Positions 41,924 to 50,745 of a stretch of DNA of 64,000 nucleotides are shown piece by piece (within the stretch, counting starts at the first letter, position 1; each line of letters opens with the position of its first letter). This DNA is from Flavobacterium resistens (GTDB taxonomy: Bacteria; Bacteroidota; Bacteroidia; Flavobacteriales; Flavobacteriaceae): assembly GCF_900182645.1 (NCBI RefSeq), contig NZ_FXTA01000001.1:62001-126000 (forward strand). Direction: 5' to 3'. The notes beneath the pieces are model-generated. The model did not search any database. It saw only the letters and a program-made list of their open reading frames with translations, and was not told the origin of the DNA. Both the position numbers and the translations under genes were made by a program.

Positions 41924-43714
41924 TTATGAATTACTAAACTGAAGATTACTCAGGTTTTTATAAATTCCGTTTTCAAGATTTATCAATTCCTGATGCGTTC
42001 CTTCTTCCGAAATTTTTCCATTGTCCAAAACAAGGATTTTATCTGCATTTCTAATAGTAGAAAGTCGGTGTGCTATTATGATGCTGGTTCTTCCTTCCAT
42101 TAAAACTTCTAACGCTTCCTGAACCAGTTTTTCGCTTTCGCTGTCTAATGATGATGTTGCTTCATCCAAAATTAATATACTCGGATTTTTAAGTAATGCT
42201 CTTGCTATCGCAATACGCTGACGTTGCCCGCCAGATAATTTTACTCCACGCTCTCCAACTAAAGTTTCAAATTTTTCAGGAAAACCTTCTATAAAATTGA
42301 ATGCATTTGCCTGTTTTGCAGCAGCTATAATTTCATCTTCAGAAGCATCTGGTTTTCCATATGCAATATTTTCTCTGATTGTTCCTCCAAATAAAATCAC
42401 ATCCTGAGGCACAATACTCATATTGCCACGTAGATTTTCTAAATCATAGTCGTGAATATTTTTCCCATCAACTAAAATTTCTCCGTCTGTAATATCATAA
42501 AAACGCAATAATAAAGAAGAAATAGTAGATTTCCCCGCGCCACTTGGTCCTACAATCGCTATTTTTTGACCAAATTCAGCTGAGAAATTAACGTCTTTCA
42601 AAACTTGAACTTCTTTTCGGGATGGATAATGGAAAGCAACATTTTTAAACACTACATTTCCTTTGATTTTTTCTACAGAAGATGCATGAGGATTTGCATT
42701 GATTGCTTCAGGAGTTTCTTCTAATAATTCAAAAACACGTTCTGTTGCCCCAACGGCTTTTTGGATCTGTGCATACATTTCAGCAATTCCTCCAAAAGAA
42801 GCTCCAATAAAAGTGGTGTAAAGAACAAACGAGATCAAATCTCCAACGCCTTCAACTTCACCTTTTATAGTTAGTGTAATTCCGTACCAAACTACAGCAA
42901 CAACACATCCGAAAAGGCATAAAATAATAAACGATGCAAAATAACCTCTGTATTGCCCGCCTTTAATTGCAATTTTTACGATTTCTTTGATCTTGTTTTT
43001 ATAACGCTGAATTTCGTACCATTCGTTTGCAAAAGCTTTAACATTGCTTATTCCTTGTAATGTTTCTTCAACAATTACCTGGCTTTCGGCTACTTTATCT
43101 TGTGTCTTTTTTCCGTATTTACGAATAAATCTTCCAAATATTACAGCAGCAACGGCAACAACTGGAACAATCGCTAACATCATTAAAGTCAATTTTGGAC
43201 TGATGCTTCCTAGAATTACAAATCCACCGATGATTAGAATAAATTGACGCAGAAATTCAGCAATTGTTGTTGTAAAAGTGTCTTGTAATTGCGAAATATC
43301 AGCGCTGATTCTACTGTTTAGTTCTCCAACACGCTTTTGAGAATAGAATGACATTGGCAATTTTACCAAGTTTTCATACAATGCAAAACGAATATTCGAT
43401 AATGAATTTTCAGTAAAATTGACAAACAGCGAAATTCTGAAAAAAGAAAAAATCGCTTGTAATGTCAAAATTCCCATTAATGCAATGGCAATTTCATTTG
43501 CTTTATCAAGATCTTTATTTGTAACACAATCTACAAGCATTCCCATTAATTTAGGGAAGGCGAGGGCAGTGGCGCTGGTCAATAAAAGGAAAATCAAGCC
43601 AAGGAAAAATTTCCATTTGTGATTCTTGGCATATTTAAAAATTCGGAGTGCTTTTTGAAGGGAGTTAGAGTCTAATTTAGCTTTCGGTAAATCGTTTTCT
43701 TGAAATCTAGCCAT
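41924..43714 (-). CDS. ABC exporter half-transporter, membrane and ATPase fused
   Basis: The 596-residue protein has six membrane helices (about residues 33-320) and a C-terminal nucleotide-binding domain with Walker A GPSGAGKST, LSGGQRQ signature and Walker B ILILDEATSSLD. It is a type IV (MsbA/lipid or multidrug) exporter and should work as a dimer. The substrate is not predictable. It is monocistronic and precedes the tRNA-Val on the opposite strand. Confidence 0.93.
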   Translation of the reverse strand: MARFQENDLPKAKLDSNSLQKALRIFKYAKNHKWKFFLGLIFLLLTSATALAFPKLMGMLVDCVTNKDLDKANEIAIALMGILTLQAIFSFFRISLFVNFTENSLSNIRFALYENLVKLPMSFYSQKRVGELNSRISADISQLQDTFTTTIAEFLRQFILIIGGFVILGSISPKLTLMMLAIVPVVAVAAVIFGRFIRKYGKKTQDKVAESQVIVEETLQGISNVKAFANEWYEIQRYKNKIKEIVKIAIKGGQYRGYFASFIILCLFGCVVAVVWYGITLTIKGEVEGVGDLISFVLYTTFIGASFGGIAEMYAQIQKAVGATERVFELLEETPEAINANPHASSVEKIKGNVVFKNVAFHYPSRKEVQVLKDVNFSAEFGQKIAIVGPSGAGKSTISSLLLRFYDITDGEILVDGKNIHDYDLENLRGNMSIVPQDVILFGGTIRENIAYGKPDASEDEIIAAAKQANAFNFIEGFPEKFETLVGERGVKLSGGQRQRIAIARALLKNPSILILDEATSSLDSESEKLVQEALEVLMEGRTSIIIAHRLSTIRNADKILVLDNGKISEEGTHQELINLENGIYKNLSNLQFSNS

Positions 43715-43909
43715 TTGAATATACTATTAAGATATGCAAATGTATGATTATAGCAAGTGAATACAAAAGAATATTATGATTTAGAGTTTGTGTTTTCTGT
43801 TTTTAACTAAATTTAAGAAAATGAAGATTTTTTTAGTTTTTTAAAACACTGATAAATAGCTTTCTAAATATTTTATTGAAATTATTTTTCATTTTTTTCT
43901 AAAAAACAC

Positions 43910-43939
43910 TTGCAAATACAAAATCTAGCTGTATATTTG
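43910..43939 (+). promoter_or_regulatory. Promoter of tRNA-Val
   Basis: TTG (43910-43912) and TATATTTG (43932-43939), 19 nt apart, match the Bacteroidota promoter consensus exactly. Transcription should start near 43946, about 30 nt before the tRNA. Confidence 0.75.
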
Positions 43940-43977
43940 CACTCGCAATCACGAAATGATAGCAGCCTAATAAAATA

Positions 43978-44055
43978 GGGCGATTAGCTCAGCTGGTTCA
44001 GAGCACCTCGTTTACACCGAGGGGGTCGGGGGTTCGAACCCCTCATCGCCCACCA
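43978..44055 (+). tRNA. tRNA-Val (anticodon UAC)
   Basis: Acceptor GGGCGAT pairs with ATCGCCC, with an encoded CCA tail at 44053-44055. The anticodon loop TTTACAC sits in the stem CCTCG/CGAGG and gives anticodon UAC for valine. The D arm contains AGCTCAGCTGGTTCAGAGC and the T loop TTCGAAC. A promoter and terminator flank it. Confidence 0.95.
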
Positions 44056-44057
44056 AG

Positions 44058-44086
44058 AAACTCCTTAAGAAATTAAGGAGTTTTTT
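44058..44086 (+). terminator. Terminator of tRNA-Val
   Basis: AAACTCCTTAA (44058-44068) pairs with TTAAGGAGTTT (44073-44083) and a T-run follows. It belongs to a recurring ACTCC/GGAGT hairpin family in this window. Confidence 0.85.
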
Positions 44087-44471
44087 TATTGTTATATTTT
44101 ACATTATTTTTTTATTAAAACAAATAGAAAGAGAATTTTCCCAAGATAACTTAATTTGAAATTCTTTTTAACTGCTGTAAAAAATAATTCCTAAACAGGT
44201 TAATAAAAACTACCAAAAATTCCAAAACTCCAAAGTCAATTGATTTTGGAGTTTTTTTTTTGATTCGAAAACATTTAGTTAGATTTTGTGAAATTTAGGA
44301 CTATCTATCATTTCTATTTTCTCCTTATCTCAATCTGAGTATAACTTTATAAATCAAACTTGCTGTATCTAAGAAAAAAAATGTAAATTTATACGTCAAA
44401 TTGCTGAATTTCAACAATTAAGACTTACTTCCCTTTGTTTTTCTAATAATCTAATTTAACTAAAAAAGATC
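44087..44471. other. Gene-free stretch between tRNA-Val and the sulfatase
   Basis: Some 385 bases without a coding frame. It holds one strong hairpin, described separately at 44224-44260, and should carry the sulfatase promoter near its right end; no exact promoter could be placed. Confidence 0.5.
44224..44260 (+). terminator. Isolated ACTCCAAA/TTTGGAGT terminator
   Basis: AAAACTCCAAA (44224-44234) pairs with TTTGGAGTTTT (44245-44255), with TCAATTGA in the loop and a T-run behind. No gene ends just before it. A very similar hairpin is at 56306-56343, including the TCAATTGA loop. Confidence 0.7.
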
Positions 44472-46859
44472 ATGAAAAAAAGCTTTTTATTTACAGCACT
44501 CCTGGCAATACTGGCATTTAGTTCAGGAAATGCTCAGGAAAATTCTTCACAACAAAATTGGCCAGACAGAACTGTTTTACCGATTGAACCCTATCAAAAG
44601 GTAGGCAAAGTAGCGCCTACAATTAAAGATTCTGATCCAATAGATTGGCCAAAAGAAATAAGTGCGCCAGAAGGAGCTCCAAACGTATTATTGATCATGA
44701 TTGACGATGTTGGATTTGGTGCAAGTTCTACTTTCGGAGGCCCTGTTCCAACTCCCAACTTTGATGCTTTGGCTAAAAATGGACTAAAATACAATCGTTT
44801 TCATACAACAGCAGTATGTTCTCCATCAAGAGCAGCTCTTATTACAGGTAGAAATCATCACACTGCAGCAACCGGTATTATTATGGAATTTTCGACTCCA
44901 TATCCTGGTTACAACAGTTTAGTACCGCGCAGTGTTGCCACGATCGGTAAAATTTTGACTGATAATGGTTATGGCACTTCATGGTTCGGAAAAAATCATA
45001 ACGTTCCAGACTGGCAATCCACTCCAGCCGGACCTTTTAATTTATGGCCAACAGGTTTAGGATTTGAATATTTTTACGGTTTCCTTGGTGCCGACGCACA
45101 TCAATTTAGACCAGCGCTTTTTGAAGGAACAAAGCCAGTTGATCCGTACTTTAAAGAAGAAAAAGTAGATCCGGATTATATTCTGGATCGCGATTTGGCA
45201 GATCACGCCATTCATTGGATTCAAACACAAAAAAATGTTTCACCAAATAAACCATTCTTTGCCTACTATACACCTGGAACAGCGCATGCGCCACATCAGG
45301 CTCCAAAAGAATGGATTGCAAAATTCAAAGGGAAATTTGATCAGGGTTTTGATAAACAACGTATTGCGACATACGAAAATCAGAAGAAACTAGGTATTAT
45401 CCCACCTGATGCATTATTAGCCGCTACTCCACCAGAATATCAAAAATGGGATGCACTGTCTCCCGGCATGAAAAAAGTAGCCGCAAGAGAAATGGAAGTT
45501 TACGCTGGAATGTTGGCTTATTGCGACAATCAGATTGGAAGAGTAATACAATCTATCAAAGATTTAGGAGAACTGGACAATACCATGATTATTTTTATAA
45601 TGGGTGATAATGGTGCGAGTGCCGAAGACCCGACAGGTCAGGGGCTGACAAGTGAAATTGGTATTATGGTCAATGGAGAAGTTGATACTGAAGAGTTCAT
45701 GCTAAAACATTTGGATGATTTTGGCGGTCCCTGGATGGCAGAACATTATTCTCAAAGTTGGGCACACGCCATGAATACGCCTTTTCAGTGGGATAAGAAA
45801 ATTGCTTCTCACTTAGGAGGAAGCCGTACCGGAATGGTCATTTCCTGGCCGGCAAGAATTAAACAAACTGGTCAGATTAGAAGTCAATTTGCTCATATTA
45901 CAGATATTGTACCCACCATTCTCGAAGCAGCAAATATTCCTCAGCCAAAGAAAGTAGACGGTTTTGATCAAACTCCGATGGCAGGAAAAAGTCTTGTCTA
46001 TTCATTTGACAATGCAAACGCGCCTGAAACACACAAAACCCAATATTTTGAAGTAATTGCTAATAGAGCTTTTTATAAAGATGGCTGGTTGGCTAGTACT
46101 ACACCAAAAAATCTTCCATGGCAAGGTCATCCCGTGCCATCTGAAGATCCTGTAAAAGATTATAAATGGGAATTATACGATCTTACAAAAGATTTTAGTC
46201 AGGCCAATGATATTGCAGCAAAAAATCCAGAGAAGCTAAAAGAAATGCAAAAAGCCTTTATGGAAGAAGCTGAAAAATATAAAGTTTTTCCTTTTGACGA
46301 TCGCTATATTGATCGAGTAAATCCTGAAAATCGTCCGAATTTAAATAAAGGCAGAACACGATTTACCTATCATCAAGGTACATCACGTATTACAGAAGGA
46401 ATGGCGCCAAATATGAAAAATACTTCATTCAGTATTACTGCCGAAGTTGATGTAAAAGCCGGACAAGAAGGAATGATTATCACACAAGGTGGTTATTTTG
46501 CCGGTTTAGCTTTAATGCTTCAAAAAGGAAAACCAACTTTCGCTTATGCATTTTCTCACTATCCTAACCATAAATGGAGAATACAATCGCCAACAGCTTT
46601 AACAGCAGGAAAACATACCATTGTTGTGAATTTCGATTATGCTGGCGGTGGTGTCGGAAAAGCGGCAAAGGCGACTATATTGGTTGATGGCAAAAAAGTG
46701 GCAAGCGGAGATATTCCTAAAACGGTCCCAAGTAGATTCTCTGCCGATGAAACTTTAGATGTGGGAGAAGATTTTGGTACTCCGGTAGACAGAACTTACG
46801 ATGCACCGTTTACTTTTCAAGGTAAAATTGAAAAAGTTACCATTGATCTGAAATCTTGA
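44472..46859 (+). CDS. Secreted arylsulfatase
   Basis: The 795-residue protein has a signal peptide (1-22, ending GNAQ) and a sulfatase domain. The formylglycine site is CSPSRAALITGR (Cys116 to become FGly), preceded by the metal-binding MIDDVGFG (Asp78, Asp79) and followed by GRNHH and MGDNGAS. The last 130 residues are beta-rich (AEVDVKAGQEGMIITQGGYF, GKIEKVTIDL), probably a carbohydrate-binding jelly-roll. It needs an FGly-generating enzyme, not in this window. The family hydrolyses sulfate esters, here perhaps of polysaccharides. Confidence 0.92.
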   Translation: MKKSFLFTALLAILAFSSGNAQENSSQQNWPDRTVLPIEPYQKVGKVAPTIKDSDPIDWPKEISAPEGAPNVLLIMIDDVGFGASSTFGGPVPTPNFDALAKNGLKYNRFHTTAVCSPSRAALITGRNHHTAATGIIMEFSTPYPGYNSLVPRSVATIGKILTDNGYGTSWFGKNHNVPDWQSTPAGPFNLWPTGLGFEYFYGFLGADAHQFRPALFEGTKPVDPYFKEEKVDPDYILDRDLADHAIHWIQTQKNVSPNKPFFAYYTPGTAHAPHQAPKEWIAKFKGKFDQGFDKQRIATYENQKKLGIIPPDALLAATPPEYQKWDALSPGMKKVAAREMEVYAGMLAYCDNQIGRVIQSIKDLGELDNTMIIFIMGDNGASAEDPTGQGLTSEIGIMVNGEVDTEEFMLKHLDDFGGPWMAEHYSQSWAHAMNTPFQWDKKIASHLGGSRTGMVISWPARIKQTGQIRSQFAHITDIVPTILEAANIPQPKKVDGFDQTPMAGKSLVYSFDNANAPETHKTQYFEVIANRAFYKDGWLASTTPKNLPWQGHPVPSEDPVKDYKWELYDLTKDFSQANDIAAKNPEKLKEMQKAFMEEAEKYKVFPFDDRYIDRVNPENRPNLNKGRTRFTYHQGTSRITEGMAPNMKNTSFSITAEVDVKAGQEGMIITQGGYFAGLALMLQKGKPTFAYAFSHYPNHKWRIQSPTALTAGKHTIVVNFDYAGGGVGKAAKATILVDGKKVASGDIPKTVPSRFSADETLDVGEDFGTPVDRTYDAPFTFQGKIEKVTIDLKS

Positions 46860-46881
46860 TTTTTAATTAAATATTATAATT

Positions 46882-46918
46882 AAAGCTTATTCTTAATATT
46901 AGTGATAGGCTTTTTTTT
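46882..46918 (+). terminator. Terminator of the sulfatase gene
   Basis: AAAGCTTAT (46882-46890) pairs with GATAGGCTT (from 46904) allowing U-G pairs, with a run of eight T behind. Confidence 0.65.
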
Positions 46919-46951
46919 ACGATGAATAGGTTTGTAAAGACCACAGAATTT

Positions 46952-46990
46952 AAAAACCTCCAAAGTTTTTTGATTTTGGAGGTTTTTACT
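46952..46990. terminator. Second hairpin, CCTCCAAA/TTTGGAGG
   Basis: AAAAACCTCCAAA (46952-46964) pairs with TTTGGAGGTTTTT (46975-46987). It stands 34 bases behind the sulfatase terminator, with no gene between, and belongs to the CTCC/GGAG hairpin family. Confidence 0.7.
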
Positions 46991-47175
46991 TTATATATGT
47001 TTCAAGAATTTCAGGTCTTACATTTTCATAATATTACTGCAGATAGAAACACATTAGATGAACACGAGATATATTGTGGGCATTGTGTTTCTGAATTGCA
47101 AGAAAAACTACTCCGAAGTTATAAATCCGTACTCCTGATATTATAAATATGGAATGATTTAAAAATTAATCAATA

Positions 47176-47183
47176 TAGTTTTG
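47176..47183 (+). promoter_or_regulatory. Putative -7 box for the NTF2-DJ-1 gene
   Basis: TAGTTTTG matches TAnnTTTG and lies 33 bases before the ATG at 47216. No -33 element is obvious. Confidence 0.4.
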
Positions 47184-47215
47184 AGAAACATTTTTAAATC
47201 TATAATCCAAAGTTT

Positions 47216-48331
47216 ATGAAAAAAATCTTTTCCGCAATCTTACTTGTTCTACTATCAAATTTATCTTTTTCACAATCAGAACAGTCTCTAATTGAGAACT
47301 GCATTCAAAATTATATTGAAGGCACATCTTATAACAAACCAGACAGTATTAGTAAGGCTTTTTATTCTGAAGCCAATCTTTTTTTAAGCCACAAAGAAAA
47401 ACCTTTATGGATAGTTCCGAGTTCAGAATATGTAACCTGGTTTCAAAAAGGCAACAAAGGAGAATTTAACGGTCGTATAGGCAGAATCATCTCTATAGAA
47501 TATTTTAATGATATCGCTGTAGCAAAAGCCGAAATTCTTATTCCTGAAAGAAAACAAGAATTTATGGATCTGTTCTTACTGAAAAAAATTGAAGGTGAAT
47601 GGAAAATAATTAGTAAATCCGCAAGCAGTAAAGCAAGTAATAAATCAGGTAAAAAAATATTATTCATTGTTTCTAATGCACATTATTACGGAAATTCTAC
47701 AATTTCAACTGGTAATAGTTTTGCCGAAATTGTAAACGCTTATAACACTTTTATAAATTCAGGTTATATTGTTGATTTTGTGAGTCCAAAAGGTGGAGCT
47801 ATTCCTTTAGCTTATATTGATACCTCTGATAGCTTGCAAAAACAATATTTATATAATGAAGACTTTATGTATGCGATAAAACATACTGTAAACCCAAAAG
47901 AAATTGATTATAAAACTTATAAAGCCGTTCATTATATTGGAGGCGGAAGCGCAATGTATGATGTTCCTGAAAACTCGGACATTCAGCACATTACTATGCA
48001 AATTTATGAAGATAATAACGGTATTATTTCTTCGGTATGTCATGGAACGGCGGGGATTGCTAACTTAAAAACTAAAAATGGCAAATTCTTAGTTGAAGGA
48101 AAAAAAATAAGCGGTTATCCTGACTCTTTTGAAAAACAAGATGGTGAATATTTTAAACACTTTCCGTTTTTAATTCAGAAGACAATTGAAGAAAGAGGAG
48201 GGGATTTTAAATTCTCAAAGAGAAATGAAGATTATGTTGAACAAGACGGCCGAATTGTTACAGGACAAAATTTTCAATCCTCAAAAAGTGTTGCTTTAAA
48301 AATTATTGAATTGATTGAGAAAAATAAATAA
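47216..48331 (+). CDS. Secreted NTF2-like and DJ-1/PfpI fusion
   Basis: The 371-residue protein has a signal peptide (1-20, ending LSFSQ). Residues about 22-135 form an NTF2-like domain (EQSLIENCIQNYIEGT, DLFLLKKIEGEWKIISK). After a serine/lysine linker, about 147-371 is a DJ-1/PfpI (Hsp31-type) domain with the nucleophile Cys275-His276 in SSVCHGTAG and Glu171 in SFAEIV. Such enzymes hydrolyse or detoxify glyoxals or act as chaperones. Signal peptide and N-terminal domain are unusual for this class. It stands alone between terminators. Confidence 0.82.
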   Translation: MKKIFSAILLVLLSNLSFSQSEQSLIENCIQNYIEGTSYNKPDSISKAFYSEANLFLSHKEKPLWIVPSSEYVTWFQKGNKGEFNGRIGRIISIEYFNDIAVAKAEILIPERKQEFMDLFLLKKIEGEWKIISKSASSKASNKSGKKILFIVSNAHYYGNSTISTGNSFAEIVNAYNTFINSGYIVDFVSPKGGAIPLAYIDTSDSLQKQYLYNEDFMYAIKHTVNPKEIDYKTYKAVHYIGGGSAMYDVPENSDIQHITMQIYEDNNGIISSVCHGTAGIANLKTKNGKFLVEGKKISGYPDSFEKQDGEYFKHFPFLIQKTIEERGGDFKFSKRNEDYVEQDGRIVTGQNFQSSKSVALKIIELIEKNK

Positions 48332-48390
48332 GCTATTTTATTAATAGTTAAAAAAGATATTTAACCAAAATGGTTTGATAGGCTTACAAA

Positions 48391-48421
48391 AAAACTCCTT
48401 AATTTCTTAAGGAGTTTTTTT
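48391..48421. terminator. Shared terminator after the NTF2-DJ-1 gene
   Basis: AAAACTCCTTAA (48391-48402) pairs with TTAAGGAGTTTT (48407-48418) with T-runs on both sides. It lies between convergent genes and is of the ACTCC/GGAGT type. Confidence 0.85.
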
Positions 48422-48430
48422 ACCATTTTA

Positions 48431-49357
48431 TTAAAAAAACGCATCAAAACTTTCTTTTTTTGATTTTTGATATCTTTCAATATACACATCTAAAAAACCA
48501 CTTTGTTTCAAAAACTGTATTGGATCTTTTATATTTAGTATTTCTTCAACTGCTTTTTGTTTGTCTTTCTGTTTATTAAAATAAGATTCAATTATTTTAT
48601 AGCCAATCCAATATCCTAAATCATTTGGCCTGTCATCTTTCTTAGTCGTTTCATATAACCAATCTTTATATTCAGGATTTTTTAATCTCGTTACAAATTC
48701 ATCGCATAATTTATCTAGGTTTTGGTCTCCATATTTATATTCAAACTTATTTATGGATTCTCCCGAAATAAGTTCACCAATAAAATCAGCGCCTCCTTCA
48801 AGTAAACACCATTTCAACAACATATCTTTACCTTCAATTTTTTGCTGATAATGAATAAGTTCGTGTGCAATTAAACCTGAAACACCATCCAGATTTTTAA
48901 GTTTTTCAGTTCCAATAATAATTCCATCAGGAGAAGAAGTTCCGCCTGAATTAAATCTTCCATAAACAAAATAAATTGGAGGAAATTTTGCCTTTGGATA
49001 CCAATATTTTAAAGCACTATAAATGGCTCTAACTCTCTTTTCTTTGGATGAAATACCGTCCAAAACATTTCTTGAAAGTTCATAATCTGCTTTTCTTTTT
49101 TTTACAACTGTAAAAAGAGAATCGGCATTGATTATTCTGTTTTCTGTAAATCCTTTAACACCTTGAGAACCTTTTTGCATGTATTCAATAAACGGATTTT
49201 CTTTTGATTTGCCCATTTTGTCAAATGCTTCCCAAAAATTCTTTGAATCTTTTGTTTCAAAAACAGCATCTAAAGGATTGTCAGAGAAATTAGTTTGCGC
49301 ACAAATAAAATTAGAAAAAATAATAAAAAGTGTTGTTAGAATAAGGTTTGACTTCAT
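48431..49357 (-). CDS. Secreted HEXXH zinc protease-like protein (DUF2268-type)
   Basis: The 308-residue protein has a signal peptide (1-21, ending FICAQ) and a zinc-protease core: HELIHYQQ (about 166-173) and, about 25 residues later, GGADFIGELI with a downstream acidic ligand. This matches the DUF2268 family of predicted Zn-dependent proteases. It should act in the periplasm or on the surface. It is monocistronic. Confidence 0.75.
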   Translation of the reverse strand: MKSNLILTTLFIIFSNFICAQTNFSDNPLDAVFETKDSKNFWEAFDKMGKSKENPFIEYMQKGSQGVKGFTENRIINADSLFTVVKKRKADYELSRNVLDGISSKEKRVRAIYSALKYWYPKAKFPPIYFVYGRFNSGGTSSPDGIIIGTEKLKNLDGVSGLIAHELIHYQQKIEGKDMLLKWCLLEGGADFIGELISGESINKFEYKYGDQNLDKLCDEFVTRLKNPEYKDWLYETTKKDDRPNDLGYWIGYKIIESYFNKQKDKQKAVEEILNIKDPIQFLKQSGFLDVYIERYQKSKKESFDAFF

Positions 49358-49714
49358 ATCTGCTTTATGTTTATTTTCATAACGTTAAATTTCTAAAATT
49401 AATACTTTGACACTGAATTTCCTTATCCCTAATTTTATAAAAAAGATTTTGTCTTTTTACGCTTAGTCCTATCGCGAAAAAGCATTTTGAACTACTCCAG
49501 CCAAGCCGAGTGTTACGATATAAAAATATTCCTTTCATTTTGAAAGGCCAATCTTATCATTTTGATAGCTTTTTAAAACACATAGGTCTTTTGTATTTTG
49601 CAATACATTGATATTTAAACACTTATTTTCTTTTTTTTATTCTGGCATGCCCTTTGTTTTTACTCGATAAATCAATTTAAATTAACACCAAAACAGGATA
49701 TAAATTAAAAAAAT
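49358..49714. other. Intergenic stretch with a sigma-54-like promoter
   Basis: About 357 bases with no gene. It carries a near-consensus sigma-54 site at 49643-49658, upstream of a small membrane peptide gene; nothing else was recognised. Confidence 0.5.
49643..49658 (+). promoter_or_regulatory. Sigma-54-like promoter for the 48-residue peptide
   Basis: TGGCATGCCCTTTGTT fits TGGCACG-N4-TTGC with correct 24/12 spacing; the last conserved C is T. The start would be about 49668, 47 nt before the ATG. Confidence 0.4.
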
Positions 49715-49861
49715 ATGAAAACAAATAAAACAAGAAGCAAGGAGATTACAAAACTATATGTATCAAATAAATCTTTGCAAAATAAAGATAGGTTTATCAA
49801 TTTAATGGTCTTTGCCATAGTTTTCTTTACAGCTGTTTTGTTGATTTCTCAAATTGTCTAA
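49715..49861 (+). CDS. 48-residue single-pass membrane peptide
   Basis: ATG at 49715 opens a 48-codon frame ending TAA at 49861. The peptide has a basic N-terminus (MKTNKTRSKEITKLYVSNKS) and one C-terminal membrane helix (about 29-47, LMVFAIVFFTAVLLISQIV), an N-in, C-out plan. A sigma-54-like site lies upstream. No family is recognised. The GNAT gene follows after 57 bases. Confidence 0.55.
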   Translation: MKTNKTRSKEITKLYVSNKSLQNKDRFINLMVFAIVFFTAVLLISQIV

Positions 49862-49918
49862 CTCATATAACTTGAAACTTTCAATTTGTATTTCAGCATC
49901 TTAATATCTAAAACTATC

Positions 49919-50587
49919 ATGAAAATTGTAAACCCCATAATAGATCCTAAAATAAATCTAACAAATAAAAATCTCTTTTTTTCAAGCTCATTTCGCAACA
50001 GAACAACATTTTCAGTTGCTGAAGAGACAGAAGAATTAGTTGAATTTACTATTGAAAAAGCCAGATCTACTCATACTTTTTGGATCAAAGAAATCTGCGA
50101 TGTGACATTTTCTTCTGCGGTAGCCCGAGGCACTGGAATTTCTGGTCGTTCTCCTGAATTTCTTGAAACAAAAATAAATAAAGGTGAAGCTGTAATCGCT
50201 TTTGCCTCAGACGGGAGATGGGCTGGGTTCTCTTTTATTACTTCTTGGGAGAATGGAAAATTTGTTTCTAATTCCGGACTAATTGTAGCGCCTGAATTCA
50301 GACATACCGGACTTGCAAAAAAAATTAAAAGAAAGATTTTTGAGCTAAGCCGTGAAATGTATCCCGAGGCTCGTATATTCAGCTTAACTTCAGGTCTAGC
50401 CGTTATGAAAATGAATCATGAACTAGGTTTTGAACCGGTTACTTTTGCAGAATTAACTTCAGATGAAATGTTTTGGGAGAGCTGCAAATCATGTGTAAAC
50501 TGTCCAATATTAATTAGTAAGGAAAGAAAAAATTGCTTATGTACCGCGATGCTTTTTGATCCAAAACAAAGTACTCCAGTTATCTAA
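49919..50587 (+). CDS. GNAT acetyltransferase related to arginine-operon GNAT
   Basis: The 222-residue protein is a GNAT: RGTGISGRSPEFLETKIN, then ANSG-like SNSGLIVAPEFRHTGLAKKI (acetyl-CoA loop), FSLTSGLAVMKMNHELGF, and a C-terminal cysteine cluster (ESCKSCVNC and KNCLCTAM). This pattern closely resembles the acetyltransferase that opens arginine-biosynthesis operons in Bacteroidota, perhaps an N-acetylglutamate synthase, but no arginine genes are here, so it is probably a paralogue. ATG at 49919 (MKIVNPIIDPK) is preferred to an upstream TTG. Confidence 0.82.
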   Translation: MKIVNPIIDPKINLTNKNLFFSSSFRNRTTFSVAEETEELVEFTIEKARSTHTFWIKEICDVTFSSAVARGTGISGRSPEFLETKINKGEAVIAFASDGRWAGFSFITSWENGKFVSNSGLIVAPEFRHTGLAKKIKRKIFELSREMYPEARIFSLTSGLAVMKMNHELGFEPVTFAELTSDEMFWESCKSCVNCPILISKERKNCLCTAMLFDPKQSTPVI

Positions 50588-50745
50588 TAAAAAAGAAAAT
50601 ACATAGCAATTCAAAAAAAATTATAACATTTTATTGCTTTGAACTAGGAATACAAGCCAGCACCTGTAGATATTCTAATTCACAAAAAAAGAACTAATAA
50701 CCTCTAGAACATTTTAATTATATTTGACATGGAAATTTATTTTTT

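Larger units (their letters stand above)
46860..47215. other. Gene-free stretch with tandem terminators
   Basis: About 356 bases between the sulfatase and DJ-1 fusion genes. It holds two hairpin terminators (46882-46918 and 46952-46990), and the promoter of the next gene at its right end. A 74-codon frame overlaps both hairpins and is judged spurious. Confidence 0.5.

Noticed and set aside
43978..44055. tRNA-Val as an integration site for the more accessory genes to its right
   Set aside because: I found no repeat of the tRNA 3' end (GGTTCGAACCCC to CCA) elsewhere in the window, no integrase gene and no prophage genes. The change of gene type after the tRNA may be chance.
46922..47146. A 74-codon plus-strand frame between the sulfatase and DJ-1 fusion genes, with a CxxC-like YCGHC near the end
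   Set aside because: It runs through a terminator hairpin (46952-46990) and its N-terminal part is hairpin-encoded, and no family resemblance was seen. A shorter 49-codon frame from 46997 remains possible but unsupported.
49441..49510. A partial third copy of the AGCCCCGAT element
   Set aside because: The AGTCCTATCGCG stretch only faintly resembles the conserved blocks and has no matching hairpin.
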